Source: Thermotogae bacterium
GTDB taxonomy: Bacteria > Thermotogota > Thermotogae > Thermotogales > DSM-5069
DNA: 6,672 nucleotides
Direction of reading: 5' to 3'
NCBI GenBank assembly: GCA_003641785.1
Contig: QNAO01000048.1
Location: forward strand, 1 to 6,672
The notes under the pieces are model-generated. The model had not been told where the DNA came from, made no database searches, and saw nothing but the letters and a program-made list of their open reading frames with translations. Positions 6,269 through 6,672 of the stretch are shown piece by piece. The position numbers and the translations under genes are program-made. How positions within the stretch are numbered: the first letter of the stretch is position 1; every line of letters starts with the position of its first letter.

Positions 6269-6344
6269 CAGGGGGTAGTTCAGAAGGAAGAACGCCGGAA
6301 TCGGGGTCCGGAGGCCGAGGGTTCAAATCCCTCCCCCCTGACCA
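6269..6344 (+). tRNA. tRNA-Pro (anticodon CGG)
   Basis: A complete 76-base cloverleaf folds by eye. The acceptor CAGGGGG (6269-6275) pairs with CCCCCTG (6334-6340). The D stem is GTTC/GAAC, with the loop carrying GG at 6286-6287. The anticodon stem is CCGGA/TCCGG with loop ATCGGGG, giving anticodon CGG at 6302-6304. The variable loop is AGGCC, and the T stem GAGGG/CCCTC encloses TTCAAAT. A73 is followed by an encoded CCA. It reads the proline codon CCG. G72, A73 and G37 agree with bacterial proline tRNA identity. It lies convergent to the MeaB gene, with seven bases between them. Confidence 0.95.
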
Positions 6345-6351
6345 CTTCATC

Positions 6352-6672
6352 TTAGGTGATCTTTTTAGAGCATATCCTTTCAAGCAGTTTCATAGCGATT
6401 TCTTCTGCGGAATTTCCTTCGATATGTGGAAGTGTCTTTTCGACAAGCTCTCCAATGATTTGACTGGCATGCTTCTGCACACGTATCTTTCTTTTTTGTA
6501 CGAGCTTTCCATTGTGTTCTAGAGTGTTCCACGTGTCTTCAATTTCACTGAAAAGACTCTCAATGTTAAATCCGTTAAGTGCGCTGATCTTGACGATCTT
6601 CTGTTTGTTTTCCACACTGGACAAAAAGGCTTGGAGTTTTCCATAGAGGAGATCACTTTCTGCAAGATCTGA
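6352..6672 (-). CDS. MeaB/ArgK-type P-loop GTPase, C-terminal part (N-terminus beyond window)
   Basis: Only the last 106 residues are present; the frame stays open to the window edge. The fragment begins with SDL, which would be the end of the G4 NKxD guanine-specificity motif, and continues through KISALNGFNIESLFSEIE (28-45), containing the G5 SAL motif. It ends in the helical arm (KRKIRVQKHASQIIGEL, then NSAEEIAMKLLE) that mediates dimer contacts in MeaB proteins. MeaB GTPases load and protect adenosylcobalamin in methylmalonyl-CoA mutase or related acyl-CoA mutases, in the cytoplasm. Members were once called ArgK or LAO/AO transport ATPases, a name now considered misleading. The stop at 6352 lies seven bases from the 3' end of the oppositely oriented tRNA. 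The P-loop and cobalamin partner genes would be outside the window, so the exact subfamily is not proven. Confidence 0.82.
   Translation of the reverse strand, partial: SDLAESDLLYGKLQAFLSSVENKQKIVKISALNGFNIESLFSEIEDTWNTLEHNGKLVQKRKIRVQKHASQIIGELVEKTLPHIEGNSAEEIAMKLLERICSKKIT

Noticed and set aside
6345..6367. Intrinsic terminator after tRNA-Pro
   Set aside because: There is a CTTTTT run at 6361-6366, but the preceding bases form only a weak three-pair stem.
6223..6522. Plus-strand open frame across the tRNA
   Set aside because: It includes the whole tRNA gene and runs antisense to the MeaB fragment; its translation reflects tRNA sequence and not a protein.
1..6672. The same short word GATCTG at both window ends
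   Set aside because: Six bases are expected to recur by chance and there is no longer direct repeat, so it does not indicate an attachment site or a circular junction.
1..6672. A new defence, mobile or CRISPR system
   Set aside because: Every long frame is explained by a known housekeeping or transport family; no spaced direct repeats, transposase, integrase or nuclease motifs were seen.

Overview
The window looks like a piece of a bacterial chromosome from the phylum Thermotogae. The best single clue is the S-methylthioribose-1-phosphate isomerase, whose N-terminus and core read much like my memory of the Thermotoga maritima enzyme. The moderate GC content by eye and the compact, overlapping gene layout fit this. 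A Kosmotoga/Mesotoga-type lineage is a low-confidence guess.

Layout, right to left. At the right edge (6352-6672, minus) is the C-terminal third of a MeaB/ArgK-type GTPase, a chaperone of B12-dependent acyl-CoA mutases. Seven bases away, on the plus strand, a complete tRNA-Pro(CGG) with encoded CCA runs towards it (6269-6344). The only real intergenic stretch, about 120 bases (6147-6268), holds two divergent promoters (plus strand for the tRNA, minus strand for the operon) and a GC-rich perfect hairpin.

From 6146 to the left edge runs one head-to-tail minus-strand gene train: PiT-family phosphate transporter, DUF47/PhoU-like partner, MazG NTP pyrophosphohydrolase, SurA/PrsA-like parvulin chaperone, MtnA, YaaR (DUF327), DNA polymerase III delta' (HolB) and the N-terminal part of a PSP1/RicT (YaaT) protein. 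Every junction has a gap of at most 4 bases or an overlap of 4-13 bases, so this is almost certainly one translationally coupled operon of at least eight genes driven from a promoter near 6176-6202. The operon joins phosphate uptake, nucleotide-pool cleaning, envelope protein folding, thiomethyl-sugar metabolism and clamp loading. The last three genes keep the yaaR-holB-yaaT order known from Bacillus.

I see no mobile element, CRISPR array, defence system or clearly new system. The more unusual points are a parvulin domain lacking both usual catalytic-site histidines, a G8 tract inside the phosphate transporter gene, and a tRNA promoter whose -35 box lies in a hairpin loop and whose start point falls almost on the mature tRNA 5' end.
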